Below are positions 11,253 through 19,410 of a stretch of 64,000 nt of DNA, piece after piece. Within the stretch, counting starts at the first letter, position 1, and each line of letters opens with the position of its first letter. Below the pieces are notes generated by a model that was not told the origin of the DNA, ran no database searches, and was given only the letters and a program-made list of their open reading frames with translations. A program made the translations under genes and the position numbers. Origin of the DNA: Nocardioides flavus (ex Wang et al. 2016) (GTDB lineage: Bacteria; Actinomycetota; Actinomycetes; Propionibacteriales; Nocardioidaceae); assembly GCF_014653115.1 (NCBI RefSeq), contig NZ_BNAD01000001.1, forward strand, positions 806,001 to 870,000, given 5' to 3'.

Positions 11253-12188
11253 TCACCCCGCCGGGACGAGGGTCAGCAGCGTCGCCTCGGGCCGGCAGGC
11301 CACGCGGAAGCGTACGTAGGGGTTGGTGCCGAGCCCCGCGGACACGTGCAGCCAGGACGACCCCGCGTCGCCGGGCGCCGAGTCGGCCGGGTGGCGGTGC
11401 AGGCCGCGGGCGCGCGCGGGCTCGAGGTCGCAGTTGGTGGTCAGCGCCCGCCCGCCGCCGATGAAGGTGGGCAGGCAGACCTGGCCGCCGTGGGTGTGCC
11501 CGGCGATGATCGCGTCGTAGCCGTCGGAAGCGAACTGGTCGAGGACGCGCAGGTAGGGCGCGTGCGCCACCGCGAGGCGTACGTCGGCGTCGGGGTCGGC
11601 CGGGCCCGCGACCCGCTCGAGGTCGTCGTAGTCCAGGTGCGGGTCGTCGACGCCGGCGAAGGCGAACCGGGTCCCGCCCACGGTCAGCGAGCCGAAGCCG
11701 TTGGTCAGGTCGAGCCAACCCGCCGAGGAGAGGCTGTCCTTGAGGTCGGGCCAGGGCAGCTGCGGGGTCGAGGTGTTGCGCGTGCCGTCGTCGGGCAGCA
11801 GGTAGCGCAGCGGGTTGCGCATGCCGGGGGCGTAGTAGTCGTTGGAGCCCATGACGTAGACGCCCGGAACGTCGAGCAGTCCGCCGAGCGCGTCGACGAC
11901 GACCGGGACGGCCCGCATGTGGGCGAGGTTGTCACCGGTGTCGATGACCAGGTCGGGCTCGAGCGCGGCCAGCCCGCGCAGCCACTCCTGCTTGGCGCGC
12001 TGGTCGGGGGCCATGTGGATGTCGCTGAGGTGCAGCACCTTCAGCGGCGCGTGCCCGGCCGGCAGCAGCGGGAGGGTGACGTGGCGCAGCGTGTACTGGC
12101 GCGCCTCCCAGGCGGCGTACGTCGCCAGGCCCGTCCCGGCGAGGGCGCCGAGCGCGAGGGTGCGGCGTACGGCGGGGAGGAGAGGCAT
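11253..12188 (-). CDS. Membrane-anchored metallophosphoesterase
   Basis: Calcineurin-fold phosphoesterase. The metal-binding blocks appear in order: LSDIHMAP, DTGDN, GSNDYY (in place of the usual GNHD), a single-His block VAHAP, and GHTHGGQ. A hydrophobic stretch at residues 10-25 (TLALGALAGTGLATYAAW) suggests an uncleaved membrane anchor with the enzyme outside the membrane. 311 residues. ATG 12188 is preferred over TTG 12206. Substrate unknown; the orthologue in M. tuberculosis is Rv3683, also beside ponA2, by recalled synteny. Only 26 bases separate its start from the divergent GatB/YqeY gene. Confidence 0.87.
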   Translation of the reverse strand: MPLLPAVRRTLALGALAGTGLATYAAWEARQYTLRHVTLPLLPAGHAPLKVLHLSDIHMAPDQRAKQEWLRGLAALEPDLVIDTGDNLAHMRAVPVVVDALGGLLDVPGVYVMGSNDYYAPGMRNPLRYLLPDDGTRNTSTPQLPWPDLKDSLSSAGWLDLTNGFGSLTVGGTRFAFAGVDDPHLDYDDLERVAGPADPDADVRLAVAHAPYLRVLDQFASDGYDAIIAGHTHGGQVCLPTFIGGGRALTTNCDLEPARARGLHRHPADSAPGDAGSSWLHVSAGLGTNPYVRFRVACRPEATLLTLVPAG

Positions 12189-12214
12189 CCGCCAAGGCTG
12201 CCACAATGGGTCGC

Positions 12215-12673
12215 ATGAGTGCCCTGAAGGACCGTCTCCGCGCCGACCTGACCACCGCCATGAAGGCGCGCGACGAGCTGCGCTCGTCCACCCTGCGGAT
12301 GGTGCTGACCGCCATCACCAACGCGGAGGTCGCCGGCAAGGAGGCGCGCGAGCTCTCCGACGACGACATCATCGGCGTGCTGTCCACCGAGGCGAAGCGT
12401 CGCCGCGAGGCCGCGGCCGCGTTCGAGGAGGGCGGTCGCACCGAGATGGCGGCCAAGGAGGCTGCCGAGGGCGAGGTCATCGCCGAGTACCTCCCCGCCC
12501 AGCTCGGCGAGGCCGAGATCGCCGAGCTGGTCAGCGCCGCGATCGCGCAGACCGGCGCCGCCGGCGAGGGCATGCGTGCCATGGGCAAGGTGATGGGCGT
12601 CGTGACACCTCAGGTGAAGGGCCGCGCCGACGGCGGTGCCGTCGCTGCGGAGGTACGCCGCCAGCTCGGCTGA
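12215..12673 (+). CDS. GatB/YqeY domain-containing protein
   Basis: Small helical protein of the YqeY family, related to the tail domain of the GatB amidotransferase subunit. It starts MSALKDRLRADLTTAMKARD, the typical N-terminus, and ends with the conserved block MGKVMGVVTPQVKGRADGG before the last helix. 152 residues. ATG 12215 is chosen over ATG 12206: CACAAT lies 7 bases upstream of 12215, consistent with a short or absent leader. A direct role in tRNA amidation is not established for stand-alone members. Confidence 0.9.
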   Translation: MSALKDRLRADLTTAMKARDELRSSTLRMVLTAITNAEVAGKEARELSDDDIIGVLSTEAKRRREAAAAFEEGGRTEMAAKEAAEGEVIAEYLPAQLGEAEIAELVSAAIAQTGAAGEGMRAMGKVMGVVTPQVKGRADGGAVAAEVRRQLG

Positions 12674-12697
12674 TATGTAGGCGGGGCCCGGCTGACG

Positions 12698-15127
12698 TCA
12701 GCCGCGACCGCCGCCGTTGCCGTTCCCGCCGCCGTTGCCGTTGCCGTTGCCGCGACCGCCGCCGCCACCGCCGCCGCCACCGCCGTTGTTCGAGGGCGGC
12801 GGGGGCACGTAGCCGGTCGAGGTGTAGATCGTGACGGTGTCACCGCTGCTGAGCTGGCTGCCGCCGGCGGGTGACGTGTAGGCCACGCTGCCCGCGGCGA
12901 CCTCGGAGTTGACCTGGCCGCCGTCGGCGACGGCGAAGCCGGCGCCCTCGAGCGTCGCGGTGGCCGCTTCCACGGTCTGACCGGCGACGTCGGGCACGGT
13001 GCTCAGCACGCCGGCGATCTGGTCGCCGGGCGGCGCCTGGAAGTCCTCGTACGGCAGCTTCGCCGAGACGGCCGACATCGCGTCGCCCCAGATCGGGCCG
13101 GCGTAGCCGGAGCCCGAGGCCTCGCTGATGTACTGCCCGCCCACGACCTGCCCGCCGAGCTCGAGCCACTGGCCCTGGTCGTTGGCGCCCGCGATCATCG
13201 CGGCGGCGGCCAGCTTGGGCGTGTAGCCGACGAACCACACGGATCGTCCGCTCTGCGTCGTACCGGTCTTGCCGGCCGACGGCTTGTCGATGGCGATGTT
13301 CTGACCGAAGCCGCCGGGCTCCATGACGCCGCGCAGGACGTCGTTGACGGCGTCGGCGGTGGCTCCCGGCATCACCTGCTCGCACTCGTTGCCGAAGGCC
13401 TTCAGCTGCTGGCCGCGGGAGTCGAGCACCTCGGTGACCGGGCGCGGCTCGCAGTGGAGGCCGCGCGCGGCGAAGGTGGCGTAGGCCTGCGCCATCTCGA
13501 GGGGGTTGCTGTCGGAGACGCCGAGGATCCACGACGGCACCTTCTGCGCGAGCGGCACCTTGACGCCCATGTCGGCGGCGAGCTGGAGCGGCTCGCACAT
13601 GCCGGTCTGGACCTCGAGCTGGGCGAAGAACGTGTTCACCGACTGCTGGGTGCCGGTGTAGAGGTTGAACGGGCCCGAGCCGGTGGAGTTGGAGACGTCC
13701 CAGCCGTTGCCGTCACCGGCGTAGGGGCCGTCGCAGGTCTCGAAGTCCTCGTCGGGGATGTTCATCTCCTCCGGGGCGTTGATCACCGTGCTCAGCGGGA
13801 TGCCCTGGTTGATGGCGGAGGCCAGGACGAAGACCTTGAAGGTGGAGCCGGCCTGGAAGCCGTTGGCGTCGCCGTACTTCTTGGGCACCACGTAGTTGAG
13901 GTAGGTCTCGCCGGCGGCCTTGTCCTTGCCCATCGGGCGCGACTGGGCGAGCGCACGCACGTCGCCGGTGCCTGGCTCGACCATCGCGAGTCCGCCGATG
14001 GCCTGGTCGGTGGGGAAGACGTGGGTGGAGACCGCGTCGTCGGCGGCCTTCTGCATGTCGAGGTCGATGGTGGTGTTGATCGTCAGGCCCCCGTTGTTCA
14101 GGGTGCGGCGGCGCTCCTTGGGCGTGTCGCCGAGGACCGGGTCCTTGAGCAGCCAGTTGACGACGTAGTCGCAGAAGAACGGCGCGCGCGACTGCTGGCA
14201 GCCGTTGGGCGACGTCTCGATCTTCAGGGTCTTCTCGATCGGCCTGGCCTTGAGCCGGTCGGCCTTCTTCTCGGTGAGGACGCCGAGCTGCGCCATCCGC
14301 TCGAGCACGACGTTGCGGCGGCTCTCGGCACGCTCGGGGTTGTCGATCGGGTCGTAGCCGACGGGGTTCTTCACCAGCCCGGCCAGCGTGGCCGCCTCGA
14401 GCATGTTGAGGTCCTTGGCGTTCTTGGAGAAGAAGTGCCGCGCGGCGGACTGGACGCCGAAGGCGCCGTCACCGAAGTAGGCGATGTTGAGGTAGCGCTC
14501 GAGGATCCAGTCCTTGGTGTGGTTCTTCTCGAACGCGATGGCGTAGCGCAGCTCGCGGATCTTGCGGGCGTACGTCTCCTCGGTGGCGGCCTGGCGCTCC
14601 TCGTCGGTCTCGGCCTGGTAGAGCAGCGTCTGCTTGACCATCTGCTGGGTGATCGAGGAGCCACCCTGCACGGCCCCGCCGTTGGCCTGGTTGGTGATGA
14701 AGGCGCGCAGCGTGCCCTTGAGGTCGAGCGCGCCGTGCTCGTAGAAGCGGTAGTCCTCGATCGCGACGATCGCCTTGACCATGGGTCGCGAGATCGAGCT
14801 CAGCGGGACGTTGATCCGGTTCTGGTCGTAGAGCGAGGCGATGAGGTTGCCGTTGACGTCGTAGATGCGCGTCTTCTGCGACAGGTCCTTGGCCTCGAGG
14901 GACTCCGGCAGGTTGACCATGCCCTTGCTGACGTCCTTGGCCGCCACGCCGACCAGGCCCGCGAACGGGATGGCGAGGCAGGCCACGAGCACACCCATGA
15001 CCACTGCGACGGCACCCATGACCGCGAGGTGGGAGGCGACACGACCGGCGTCGGGGCGTCCCTGGGGACGCTCGGAACGGGAGGACGAGCGTGATGGCAT
15101 GGGCACCAGAGTACGTGGCGGACGCAT
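12698..15127 (-). CDS. Bifunctional penicillin-binding protein (class A) with PASTA domain
   Basis: Polymerises and cross-links peptidoglycan outside the membrane. One membrane helix lies at residues 33-62. The glycosyltransferase domain has the catalytic VAIEDYRFYEHG (Glu124) and GGSSITQQMVKQ. The transpeptidase domain has S428xxK in AGSTFKVF, the SVN motif and KTGTTQ near residue 620. A single PASTA-like segment (VPDVAGQTVEAATATLEGAG) precedes a Gly/Asn-rich tail of about 35 residues. ATG 15127 has GAAGG just upstream; ATG 15100 is possible. Position beside whiB4 and the metallophosphoesterase matches M. tuberculosis ponA2 (Rv3682). 809 residues. Confidence 0.95.
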   Translation of the reverse strand: MRPPRTLVPMPSRSSSRSERPQGRPDAGRVASHLAVMGAVAVVMGVLVACLAIPFAGLVGVAAKDVSKGMVNLPESLEAKDLSQKTRIYDVNGNLIASLYDQNRINVPLSSISRPMVKAIVAIEDYRFYEHGALDLKGTLRAFITNQANGGAVQGGSSITQQMVKQTLLYQAETDEERQAATEETYARKIRELRYAIAFEKNHTKDWILERYLNIAYFGDGAFGVQSAARHFFSKNAKDLNMLEAATLAGLVKNPVGYDPIDNPERAESRRNVVLERMAQLGVLTEKKADRLKARPIEKTLKIETSPNGCQQSRAPFFCDYVVNWLLKDPVLGDTPKERRRTLNNGGLTINTTIDLDMQKAADDAVSTHVFPTDQAIGGLAMVEPGTGDVRALAQSRPMGKDKAAGETYLNYVVPKKYGDANGFQAGSTFKVFVLASAINQGIPLSTVINAPEEMNIPDEDFETCDGPYAGDGNGWDVSNSTGSGPFNLYTGTQQSVNTFFAQLEVQTGMCEPLQLAADMGVKVPLAQKVPSWILGVSDSNPLEMAQAYATFAARGLHCEPRPVTEVLDSRGQQLKAFGNECEQVMPGATADAVNDVLRGVMEPGGFGQNIAIDKPSAGKTGTTQSGRSVWFVGYTPKLAAAAMIAGANDQGQWLELGGQVVGGQYISEASGSGYAGPIWGDAMSAVSAKLPYEDFQAPPGDQIAGVLSTVPDVAGQTVEAATATLEGAGFAVADGGQVNSEVAAGSVAYTSPAGGSQLSSGDTVTIYTSTGYVPPPPSNNGGGGGGGGGGRGNGNGNGGGNGNGGGRG

Positions 15128-15296
15128 AGCACCTTCAATTCCAGCCGCGCAGCCGGGTAGTCACATCGGACTATGCGATTTGAGCCACTCGGTCCCTGTC
15201 TGGACCGGGGGTGAGTCGTTTACTTTTCTTGCGGAGTCGGGGATGGCCGCTATGGGGGCGGCCGACCGGCTCGACACACACCGTGGGGTAACAATC

Positions 15297-15584
15297 ATGT
15301 GGGTCGAGGACTGGGCGGCGCGTGCCGCATGCAAGGGCGACACGCCGGACGCACTCTTCGTGCGCGGCGCGGAGCAGAACAAGGCCAAGCAGGTGTGCGC
15401 CGGGTGCCCCGTGCGTACGGAGTGCCTCGCCGAGGCCCTCGACAACCAGATCGAGTGGGGCGTCTGGGGCGGCATGACCGAGCGGGAGCGCCGGGCGCTG
15501 CTCCGCCGCCGGCCCGGATCGTCGTGGCGCTCCATCCTGGAGACCGCGCGCACCAAGGTCGAGTCGACCTCGGTCTCCGTGTGA
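15297..15584 (+). CDS. wblA: WhiB-family regulator, WblA/WhiB4 type
   Basis: Iron-sulfur transcription factor. The four cluster ligands are Cys12, Cys34, Cys37 and Cys43 (CAGCPVRTEC), followed by the WhiB turn GVWGGMTERERR and a basic tail for DNA contact. The stretch after the turn (LLRRRPGSSWRSILETART) and the placement between the PBP and the ArsA-like ATPases identify the WblA/WhiB4 subgroup. WblA controls development and antibiotic production in Streptomyces; WhiB4 is redox-linked in mycobacteria. 95 residues. ATG 15297 has a GGGG eight bases upstream. The 170 bases before it hold the divergent promoters for this gene and the PBP. Confidence 0.92.
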   Translation: MWVEDWAARAACKGDTPDALFVRGAEQNKAKQVCAGCPVRTECLAEALDNQIEWGVWGGMTERERRALLRRRPGSSWRSILETARTKVESTSVSV

Positions 15585-15596
15585 CCCGCTGCTGAC

Positions 15597-16763
15597 CTAA
15601 CGCTGCCCGACCCACGCCTGGTCGGCGAGCCTCTCGCCGATCTCACGCAGGCCGTCGAGGTCGTGGACGTCGCCGGCCAGCGCCGGGACGAGGGCCGTCG
15701 GCACCTGCGGGTGCGAGGCGGTGAAGCGCTCACGCAGGTGCTGCTCGCGCTCGACGATGCGGACCCGGTCCGCGTGGAGCTGCAGCAGCCCGGCGGTGAG
15801 TGAGGCGGAGTCGCCCGTCCGCAGGCGGTCCGCGGCGGCGATCGCCGCCTCGGCCGACAGGTCGGTGTGCGCGGAGGGGCTGACGCGATTGACCACCAGG
15901 CCGGCCAGCGGCATGTCGTCGTCGGTGAGGCGGTCGACGAAGTAGGCGGCCTCGCGCAGCGCGTCGGGCTCGGGTGCCGCGACCACGACGAAGGCGGTCG
16001 CGTCGGCCTGCAGCAGTGCGAAGGTCTTCTCGGCCCGCTGGCGGAAGCTGCCGAAGAGCGTGTCGAGGGCGGTCACGAACGTCTGGACGTCGCGCAGCAT
16101 CTGCCCGCCCAGGATCTTGGCGAGCGCGTTGGTGACCACGGAGAAGCCGGCCGTCATCAGCCGCGCCGGGCCGCGCGCGGGAGCGACGAGCAGCCGGATC
16201 AGCCGGCCGTCGAGGAAGCTCGAGAGCCGCTCCGGCGCGTCGAGGAAGTCCAGCGCGGAGCGCGACGGAGGGGTGTCGACGACGATCAGGTCGTACCTGC
16301 CGTCCGCGAGCGCCTGCCGGTGGAGCTGGCCGAGCTTCTCCATCGCCATGTACTCCTGCGTCCCGGCGAACGAGCTCGACAGCGCGACGTAGAACGGGTT
16401 CTGCAGGATCTGCTGGGCTTTCTCGGGGCTGGCCTGCGACTCCACGACCTCGTCGAAGGTCCGCTTCATGTCGAGCATCATCGCGTCGAGCGAGCCCCCG
16501 GACGCGGTGCCACCGTCCCCGTGCCCCGGCAGCGGGACCGGGCGAGGGCTGTTGTCGAGCTGCTCGATGCCCATCGACTGGGCGAGCCGGCGGGCCGGAT
16601 CGATGGTCAGCACGACGACCTTGCGCCCGCGCTCGGCCGCCCGCAACGCCAGCGCGGCGGACGTCGTGGTCTTGCCGACCCCGCCGGACCCGCAGCACAC
16701 GATGATCTCGGTGCCCCGGTCGTCGAGCAGGGCGTCGATGTCCAGCGCCGGCGGGGTCTTCAT
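15597..16763 (-). CDS. ArsA/Get3-like ATPase, second subunit
   Basis: SIMIBI-class ATPase related to arsenite pump ArsA and tail-anchor factor Get3. The P-loop CCGSGGVGKTTTSAAL is at about residues 22-37, switch I DPARRLAQSMG follows, and VVDTPPSRSALDFLD carries the Walker-B/switch II region. No ArsA-type triple-cysteine arsenite site is seen, so arsenic transport is unlikely. 388 residues. ATG 16763 overlaps the stop of the upstream paralogue by 4 bases; the two probably form a heteromer. Orthologous by synteny to one of Rv3679/Rv3680. Confidence 0.9.
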   Translation of the reverse strand: MKTPPALDIDALLDDRGTEIIVCCGSGGVGKTTTSAALALRAAERGRKVVVLTIDPARRLAQSMGIEQLDNSPRPVPLPGHGDGGTASGGSLDAMMLDMKRTFDEVVESQASPEKAQQILQNPFYVALSSSFAGTQEYMAMEKLGQLHRQALADGRYDLIVVDTPPSRSALDFLDAPERLSSFLDGRLIRLLVAPARGPARLMTAGFSVVTNALAKILGGQMLRDVQTFVTALDTLFGSFRQRAEKTFALLQADATAFVVVAAPEPDALREAAYFVDRLTDDDMPLAGLVVNRVSPSAHTDLSAEAAIAAADRLRTGDSASLTAGLLQLHADRVRIVEREQHLRERFTASHPQVPTALVPALAGDVHDLDGLREIGERLADQAWVGQR

Positions 16764-17788
16764 GCCATCCCCTGGTTCCGGAGGAGCTGGGCGAGCTCGA
16801 GGAGCGCGCCCTGGTCGATCCCGCCGGCGATGCGCGGCAGCTCGTAGGTCGGCAGCCCCTCGGCGGCCACCAGCTCGCGCTGCTCGTCCTCGAGGTGGCG
16901 CCGTACGGCGTGCTCGCGTGCCTCGGCGAGCAGTGACTCGACGAGCGCCGCGTCGACGTCGACACGGGCGCGGCTCAGGTCGGAGGTCACGGTCGTGGGG
17001 TCCACCGCCTCCTCGCGCACCTGCGCCAGCGCGGCCGGGCTGAGCGCCTGCGGGCGGACCAGGTTGACCACGATGCCGCCGACCGGCAGGCCTGCCGCGC
17101 GCAGCTCGGCGATGCCGTCCGACGTCTCCTGCACGGGCATCTCCTCGAGGATCGTGACGAGGTGCACGGCCGTGCGCGGCGAGCGCAGCAGCTCCATGAC
17201 CTTGTCGGCCTGCGACTTGATCGGACCGACCTTCGCCAGCCCGGCGAGCTCGGAGTTGACCCCGAGGAACTGGCAGATCCGCCCGGTCGGCGGGGCGTCG
17301 AGCACGACGGCGTCGTAGGTGATCGCCTCGCTCCGGCGGTCCGAGCGACGCGGGCGCTGCACCGCCTCGTACACCTTGCCGGTCAGCAGCACGTCGCGCA
17401 CGCCGGGGGCGACGGTGGTGGCGAAGTCGATGGCGCCGAAGCGGTCGAGTGCCTTCCCGGCGCGGCCGAGCTTGTAGTACATCGCGAGGTACTCGAGCAG
17501 CGCGGACTCGGGGTCGATGTGCAGCGCGTGCACCTGGCCGGCGCGGCCGTCCTCGTCGGGCGCGCCCTTGGCGATGCGGCGCTCCTCGTAGGGCAGCGGG
17601 TCGACGTCGAACATCCGGGCGATGCCCTGGCGCCCCTCGACCTCGCAGAGCAGCACGTTGCGGCCCGACGACGCGAGGGCCAGGGCGAGGGCTGCGGCGA
17701 CGGTGGACTTGCCGGTGCCGCCCTTGCCGGTGACGACGTGCAGGCGCACCTTCGGCCAGTCGACGGGCCGGTCGGCGGGAGCGGTCAC
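16760..17788 (-). CDS. ArsA/Get3-like ATPase, first subunit
   Basis: First gene of the pair. The deviant P-loop VVTGKGGTGKSTVAAAL is at about residues 18-34; EVEGRQGIARMFDVD follows, and VVLDAPPTGRICQFLG is the switch II region. 342 residues, with a C-terminal helical part. The start is a GTG at 17788 with TATATT exactly 6 bases upstream, one of the best -10 matches in the window and suggestive of leaderless translation. Genomic pairing with wblA is conserved in actinobacteria; the client of the ATPase pair cannot be deduced here. Confidence 0.9.
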   Translation of the reverse strand: MTAPADRPVDWPKVRLHVVTGKGGTGKSTVAAALALALASSGRNVLLCEVEGRQGIARMFDVDPLPYEERRIAKGAPDEDGRAGQVHALHIDPESALLEYLAMYYKLGRAGKALDRFGAIDFATTVAPGVRDVLLTGKVYEAVQRPRRSDRRSEAITYDAVVLDAPPTGRICQFLGVNSELAGLAKVGPIKSQADKVMELLRSPRTAVHLVTILEEMPVQETSDGIAELRAAGLPVGGIVVNLVRPQALSPAALAQVREEAVDPTTVTSDLSRARVDVDAALVESLLAEAREHAVRRHLEDEQRELVAAEGLPTYELPRIAGGIDQGALLELAQLLRNQGMA

Positions 17789-17794
17789 GAGCCG

Positions 17795-17800
17795 AATATA
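17795..17800 (-). promoter_or_regulatory. -10 element TATATT of the ArsA-like operon
   Basis: TATATT on the minus strand, 6 bases before GTG 17788. Five of six bases match TATAAT. The expected transcript would begin at or within a base or two of the start codon. Confidence 0.6.
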
Positions 17801-17852
17801 GCCAGCGGGGTGGCACCCACATCCGACACCGAAGAGTGGTCCGTGCCCACAC

Positions 17853-17868
17853 GGTGGCGTCGGTCACA
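17853..17868 (+). promoter_or_regulatory. Weak CRP-like site upstream of the CoA-transferase genes
   Basis: GGTGG-N6-TCACA, keeping one good half-site of TGTGA-N6-TCACA. It lies just upstream of the -10 element at 17876. Low confidence; listed because better CRP-like sites occur elsewhere in the window. Confidence 0.25.
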
Positions 17869-17875
17869 CGGCCGC

Positions 17876-17881
17876 TAGGGT
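17876..17881 (+). promoter_or_regulatory. -10 element TAGGGT of the CoA-transferase operon
   Basis: TAGGGT followed by 7 bases and ATG 17889, the same arrangement as upstream of dnaX and the DUF4177 gene. Suggests a leaderless mRNA. Confidence 0.5.
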
Positions 17882-17888
17882 CTCGGGC

Positions 17889-18659
17889 ATGGACAAAGTG
17901 GTCTCTTCCGCGGCCGAGGCGGTCGCTGACATCCCGGACGGCGCGAGGCTCGCGGTGGGCGGCTTCGGCCTGTGCGGCATCCCGTCGGTCCTCATCGACG
18001 CGATCCTCGACGCGGGCACGGGCGACCTCGAGGCGGTGTCGAACAACTGCGGCGTGGACGAGTGGGGACTGGGCCGGCTGCTGTTCGCCAAGCGGATCCG
18101 GCGGATGATCTCCTCCTACGTCGGGGAGAACAAGGAGTTCGCCCGTCAGTACCTGTCCGGTGAGCTCGAGGTCGAGCTGACCCCGCAGGGCACGCTGGCC
18201 GAGCGGATGCGCGCGGGCGGGTCGGGGATCCCGGGGTTCTACACCGCGACCGGCGTCGGCACCCAGGTCGCCGAGGGCGGCCTGCCGTGGAAGTACGACA
18301 CCGAGGGCAACGTGCTCGTCGCGTCGCCGCCGAAGGAGACGAAGGTTTTCTCCACGGCGGAGGGGGACAGGGAGTACGTCCTGGAGGAGGCGATCGTGGC
18401 TGACTTCGGGCTCGTGCGGGCCTGGAAGGGCGACCGCCACGGCAACCTCGTCTACCGCCAGTCCGCGCGGAACTTCAACCCGCTCGCTGCCATGTGCGGC
18501 CGGGTGACGATCGCGGAGGTCGAGGAGCTCGTCGAGCCCGGCGAGCTCGACCCCGACGACATCCACACGCCGGGTGTGTACGTGCAGCGCGTGGTCGCGC
18601 TGACCCCGGAGCAGGCCGCGGACAAGCGGATCGAGCGAGTGACGGTGAGGCAGCGATGA
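17889..18659 (+). CDS. scoA: 3-oxoacid CoA-transferase subunit A
   Basis: Family I CoA-transferase alpha subunit, probably moving CoA from succinyl-CoA to acetoacetate or a related 3-oxoacid. The 256-residue protein begins [18 protein letters not shown] and has the conserved CoA-transferase block [17 protein letters not shown] (residues 21-37), [11 protein letters not shown], and [13 protein letters not shown]. The ATG at 17889 has TAGGGT seven bases upstream. The stop overlaps the subunit B start, as expected for a hetero-oligomer. The exact acyl substrate cannot be read from sequence. Confidence 0.92.
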   Translation: MDKVVSSAAEAVADIPDGARLAVGGFGLCGIPSVLIDAILDAGTGDLEAVSNNCGVDEWGLGRLLFAKRIRRMISSYVGENKEFARQYLSGELEVELTPQGTLAERMRAGGSGIPGFYTATGVGTQVAEGGLPWKYDTEGNVLVASPPKETKVFSTAEGDREYVLEEAIVADFGLVRAWKGDRHGNLVYRQSARNFNPLAAMCGRVTIAEVEELVEPGELDPDDIHTPGVYVQRVVALTPEQAADKRIERVTVRQR

Positions 18660-19324
18660 GCTGGACGCGTGAGGAGATGGCCGCGCGGGCGGCCTCGGAG
18701 CTCGAGGACGGGTCGTACGTCAACCTCGGCATCGGGCTGCCGACGCTGGTGCCCAACTACGTCGCCGACGACGTCGAGCTTGTGCTGCAGAGCGAGAACG
18801 GCATCCTCGGCGTGGGGGCCTACCCCTTCGAGGGCGAGGAGGACCCCGACCTGATCAACGCGGGCAAGGAGACGGTCACGCTGCGCAAGGGCGCGTCGTT
18901 CTTCGACTCCGCACAGTCGTTCGGGATGATCCGCGGCGGCAAGATCGACGCCGCGATCCTGGGCGCGATGCAGGTCTCCGCGGCCGGTGACATCGCCAAC
19001 TGGATGATCCCGGGCAAGATGGTCAAGGGCATGGGCGGCGCGATGGACCTGGTCCACGGCGCGAAGCGCGTGATCGTGCTGATGGAGCACACCGCCAAGG
19101 ACGGGTCGCTGAAGATCCTCGACGAGTGCGACCTGCCCTACACCGGCAAGCGCGTGGTGCAGCGGATCATCACCGACCTCGCCGTCATCGACGTGATCGA
19201 CCCCGCCACCGGGGAGGTCGCCCCGTCAGGGACGCTCGGGGAGCGGGCGCTCCGGCTCGTCGAGCTCGCGCCGGGCGTCACCGAGGACGAGGTGCGGGAG
19301 AAGACCCAGCCCGACCTGGTGTGA
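18656..19324 (+). CDS. scoB: 3-oxoacid CoA-transferase subunit B
   Basis: Catalytic beta subunit. The active-site glutamate is in [13 protein letters not shown] (the SENG motif, Glu near residue 45), and [19 protein letters not shown] is the family core. 222 residues. ATG 18656 overlaps the subunit A stop (ATGA). The pair acts in ketone-body or branched-chain acid metabolism in the cytoplasm. About 86 bases of non-coding sequence follow before the next gene. Confidence 0.93.
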   Translation: MSWTREEMAARAASELEDGSYVNLGIGLPTLVPNYVADDVELVLQSENGILGVGAYPFEGEEDPDLINAGKETVTLRKGASFFDSAQSFGMIRGGKIDAAILGAMQVSAAGDIANWMIPGKMVKGMGGAMDLVHGAKRVIVLMEHTAKDGSLKILDECDLPYTGKRVVQRIITDLAVIDVIDPATGEVAPSGTLGERALRLVELAPGVTEDEVREKTQPDLV

Positions 19325-19410
19325 GGCGCGTCTCGTCCGGGAACATCTGGGCGCCGTGGGTGGCTGAGGGGAGTCGTACAGTCCTCAACCACACTGGAGG
19401 CAGCACTTCC

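Noticed and set aside
15128-15296. Riboswitch (for example cyclic-di-AMP type) upstream of wblA
   Set aside because: The region is only 170 bases, is shared by two divergent genes, and no conserved riboswitch core was found by eye.
15597-17788. Arsenite resistance operon
   Set aside because: The two ATPases resemble ArsA but lack the arsenite-binding cysteines, and there is no arsB, arsC or arsR nearby.
15597-18566. A continuous minus-strand frame of nearly 1000 residues covering the ArsA-like gene and continuing across scoA
   Set aside because: Only the part from 16763 downwards has the ATPase motifs. The rest is antisense to scoA and out of frame with the first ArsA-like gene, with Arg/His/Gly-rich composition typical of shadow frames in GC-rich DNA.
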